From Daucus carota subsp. sativus (taxonomy: Eukaryota > Streptophyta > Magnoliopsida > Apiales > Apiaceae), in contig NC_030385.2 of NCBI RefSeq assembly GCF_001625215.2, positions 31,893,598-31,957,597 of the forward strand: DNA of 64,000 nt, in the 5' to 3' direction. This document shows, one piece after another, positions 61,410 through 64,000 of this stretch. The notes under the pieces were generated by a model that was not told where the DNA came from, ran no database searches, and saw nothing but the letters and a program-made list of their open reading frames with translations. The stretch's first letter is position 1, and the number at the start of each line of letters is the position of its first letter. The position numbers and the translations under genes were made by a program.

Positions 61410-64000
61410 CTCTCTCTGCCTTGGGTAGTAATATGCGTTGTTTGTTCAAACGGCAGCAGTCTATTTACTATTTAGACACTACTGCCGGTGAGCCGGTGAG
61501 GTACAGTGGTACTGGTTTCAATGATTTTACAGATTTTATAATTTAGGGGCTTATAAATAGTTTTGTCCGATTATGAAAAAAAAAAAAAATAGTTTTGTTC
61601 GATAAAAAAAAAAATCAATTTTGAGAAAATAAAACTTTATATAGAGTGGTGTATATAACAAACAATTCCTCTTTTAGAAATGATTTCTTTTTGAATATAT
61701 TATCCCTTATTATTTGTATAATGTATATACTTTTATAAATAAATTAATATTCTTCTTGTTTTTTTTTTTTTTTTAGGATCCTTGGTAGAGATTTTTATGG
61801 GTTTTTCTCCTCTCAGACATTAAAGTATTATTATCTAAACGTGTGGAGATATCCTGCATGTTTTTCGATTAGCTGATAATTTTTTTTGGATGAATGAAGT
61901 CCCTTGTAGCGGCTATTGTATCTCGAGATACAACTCATCTACGAGTATGTAGATCCTGACAAAAAAAATAACAAACAATTCAAATTTTAAAAAATAAGAA
62001 CTTTATATATTGATGGGAGGATTATTTTTTTTCTATTATGAAATTCGGTTGTATTCAACTTAAGTTTTAAAAAAATATATCACGATATTTAATTAGAATT
62101 TTAAATTATGTGATAAATATGATGATATTCAATCAAGATTTTAAATTATACTTAAAAATCCAATTATATTAAATGAGATTATTTAATATCCATTAAAATC
62201 TGAGTTGAAATTCTTTTCCATTTCAAGATATTACCTGTATTTGGACTTTGGAGAGGCTCTGCCACCATTCTCCCATATGGTCAGACTGAGGTCCAAAACT
62301 TAGCCTATCCTGGAAACATTTTGGATCCTCTCCTGGAATGCCGTGGATCACTATTGGATCAAAATTGGTATTTGGCTCCTATATAAGACTGCCAATTCTT
62401 CACTGAATTTGAGCTGTTACATGAGGCTACTGGTTCCGGTATCAACATGTACCTTGGAGATCCTAAGGCTCAATATTGTAAAGATTGATGTCTTTATTGG
62501 CATCTAGGCCACTCCTTTTAGAATTAATCTTTTTTTCTTAGATAGCAATCCACCACACCAGTTCTTCATCAGTTGGATGGAACGAGAAACCAGGAGGGAC
62601 TACATGAGAAGATGTATCCATTTTTGTCTTTCAATAATCATCTAATCCGATTCAGACCTGCAACTGATCATTAATAATAATTAATTGTCATTTAGTTATA
62701 GACGGTCCATTTTATTTTTCACGCATTCTTGGACCAAGAGAGCAAAAAATAAAGATAGGCAGAACATAGAGTGAAAACATAAACAATTCTTGTTGGTAGA
62801 AACAAGAAATTTATATCTGTTTCTGCAATGTACTCAGCATGCAGAAAGTTCAATTGCTGGCAGGAGATCTAATCAGAGTAATTCCTGAGGACTGAAGTTA
62901 CATAGCACACGATACGATGACAATGTACAATCTCCGCAATTGAGGTATATGAAGTCTAGAACCTAGTTCATATAATCACACGCACTGCAAATTATAGTCA
63001 ATAATATATACTATATTCAACCACCAACCTTTGGAGTTTTTTCAAATTAGAAGAGGGCAGGTGCCAATTTCAATCACAAAACAGTGCCTGGAATTAGCCA
63101 TGCAGCATACCCCTTGGCCCTTGGGGACAATAATACCAAGCAGCTGAGCCACGCCATAGCTCTTCCATGGCCATATTTTGGTGACATAAGGATCAAAGAG
63201 CAAACTTAGGGCTCTAAATACTAAATGACCTTCTATTTCTTAACTTTTTCTATTCCATGCTCATCGCAAAGCCAATAATTGATTAAGCAGTCAGGGAGGC
63301 ACCATTTTGCTGATCATAATGAATAAACTATTAACAGACCCCCCTTTGGCCTTGCTTGATTCTGCGTGTGGCCCTGCGATTTTTTTTTTATGTCCCCTAT
63401 CTCTAACCCTGGTAAAGGCTTCTATACATTCTAAATTAAGTAAGAACAATTATTTTAAGAGGTTGCATATATATAGTTGTAAAATCTGACTCCAGTGAGG
63501 AACTCTTGAGATCCTGTTTGTAAATATAACGAGGCTCCAATTCACAACTTGTTTTTGGACAAGTTCAGAATGTCTTAATAAGTGCCAAATATATAATTAA
63601 AAGCAGTGTCATAGTGATTAGTAAATTATTTTGGTGTATAAATTCTATCTAGCATTTCTTATAATTGTGCTTTCTTATTAACATAATAATCTAAAATACT
63701 TTATTACTGAAGAGAATGGAAAAGATGAGAGAAAGAGGTGCGACGGAAATTGAAATGAAGGAAAACAAATTTTTTTTTATTGAAAAATATGTTTTAGGAC
63801 ATGTAGACTACTTAAAAATAAGACATATGTTAAAAGTCTAAGTATTTTAAGACATAAGTGAAACATCTTTGGAACAATTGTATGTGTCAAATATCTTACA
63901 TCTTGGTTTAATACATGATTTTATGAAAATTTGCTATTATATCTAATGAGAATTATGCATGCAGGAATAAGGTACGAGTTGGCTGAGTTGTAGAGTGCAA
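61410..64000. other. Promoter of the Jagunal-like gene, then non-coding DNA
   Basis: 61410 to about 61,550 should hold the leader and promoter. Beyond it, besides the repeat at 61776-61968, no gene is supported. 62,230-62,490 has a faintly coding-like plus-strand frame (GSATILPYGQTEVQNLAYPG) broken by stops; it may be a gene relic but I cannot assign it. Confidence 0.45.
61776..61968 (+). repeat. Dispersed repeat of unknown type, copy 2
   Basis: Homologous to the complement of 53858-54047. The last 60 bp are the best conserved (GCGGCTATTGTATCTCGAGA, then TACAACTCATCTAC and GTAGATCCTGA plus an A-run). The frame open in copy 1 is broken here. Confidence 0.6.

Noticed and set aside
62230-62490. 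Coding-like stretch GSATILPYGQTEVQNLAYPG
   Set aside because: Frame broken by stops and no family recognised; not enough to call a pseudogene.

Overview
The window is nuclear DNA of a flowering plant, most likely a eudicot. It is AT-rich, with spliced genes using GT-AG introns, plant organelle-targeted proteins, a pectin-methylesterase-inhibitor (PMEI) cluster, many Stowaway-type MITEs, and a fragment of plastid DNA carrying the 3' end of ycf4. The species cannot be named from sequence alone.

Layout. 1-2431: the 3' part of a decayed hAT transposon. 2941-9210, minus strand: the first eleven coding exons (about 415 residues) of a mitochondrial intermediate peptidase (MIP/OCT1-like, M3 family); the catalytic half should lie beyond position 1, with the hAT sitting inside an intron. 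10431-10905, minus: main exon of a Ycf20-like thylakoid protein. 14840-15303: an orphan, internally duplicated copy of MIP exon 1. 15975-22585: a terminal-inverted-repeat (TIR) element that appears to hold a plastid ycf4 fragment and was later split by a young but defective Ty1-copia retrotransposon (16680-22380). 23281-26734, plus: a nine-exon UMP-CMP/adenylate-type kinase. 27.8-34 kb: mobile-element debris. 34318-56827: five intronless PMEI genes (four plus, one minus), three of them a recent tandem family of 202 residues each. 58539-61409, minus: a six-exon four-helix membrane protein resembling Jagunal. 61.4-64 kb: no gene recognised.

Cellular roles. The recognised genes do not form one pathway. 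MIP trims mitochondrial presequences, the Ycf20-like protein acts in thylakoids, the kinase feeds pyrimidine nucleotide pools, the PMEIs restrain pectin methylesterases (or invertases) in the cell wall, and the Jagunal-like protein belongs to the endoplasmic reticulum. From memory, Arabidopsis keeps Jagunal-like, PMEI and MIP genes close together on chromosome 5, and PMEI genes beside a UMP-kinase-like gene on chromosome 4. The arrangement here therefore looks like old conserved linkage expanded by PMEI duplication and invaded by transposons.

The richest observations concern mobile DNA. They include TIR elements with 9-bp target duplications (one with arms of about 300 bp), elements sitting inside (TA)n tracts, a miniature LTR element with a nine-unit minisatellite, a SINE, the TIR element around plastid DNA, and the duplicated MIP first exon.
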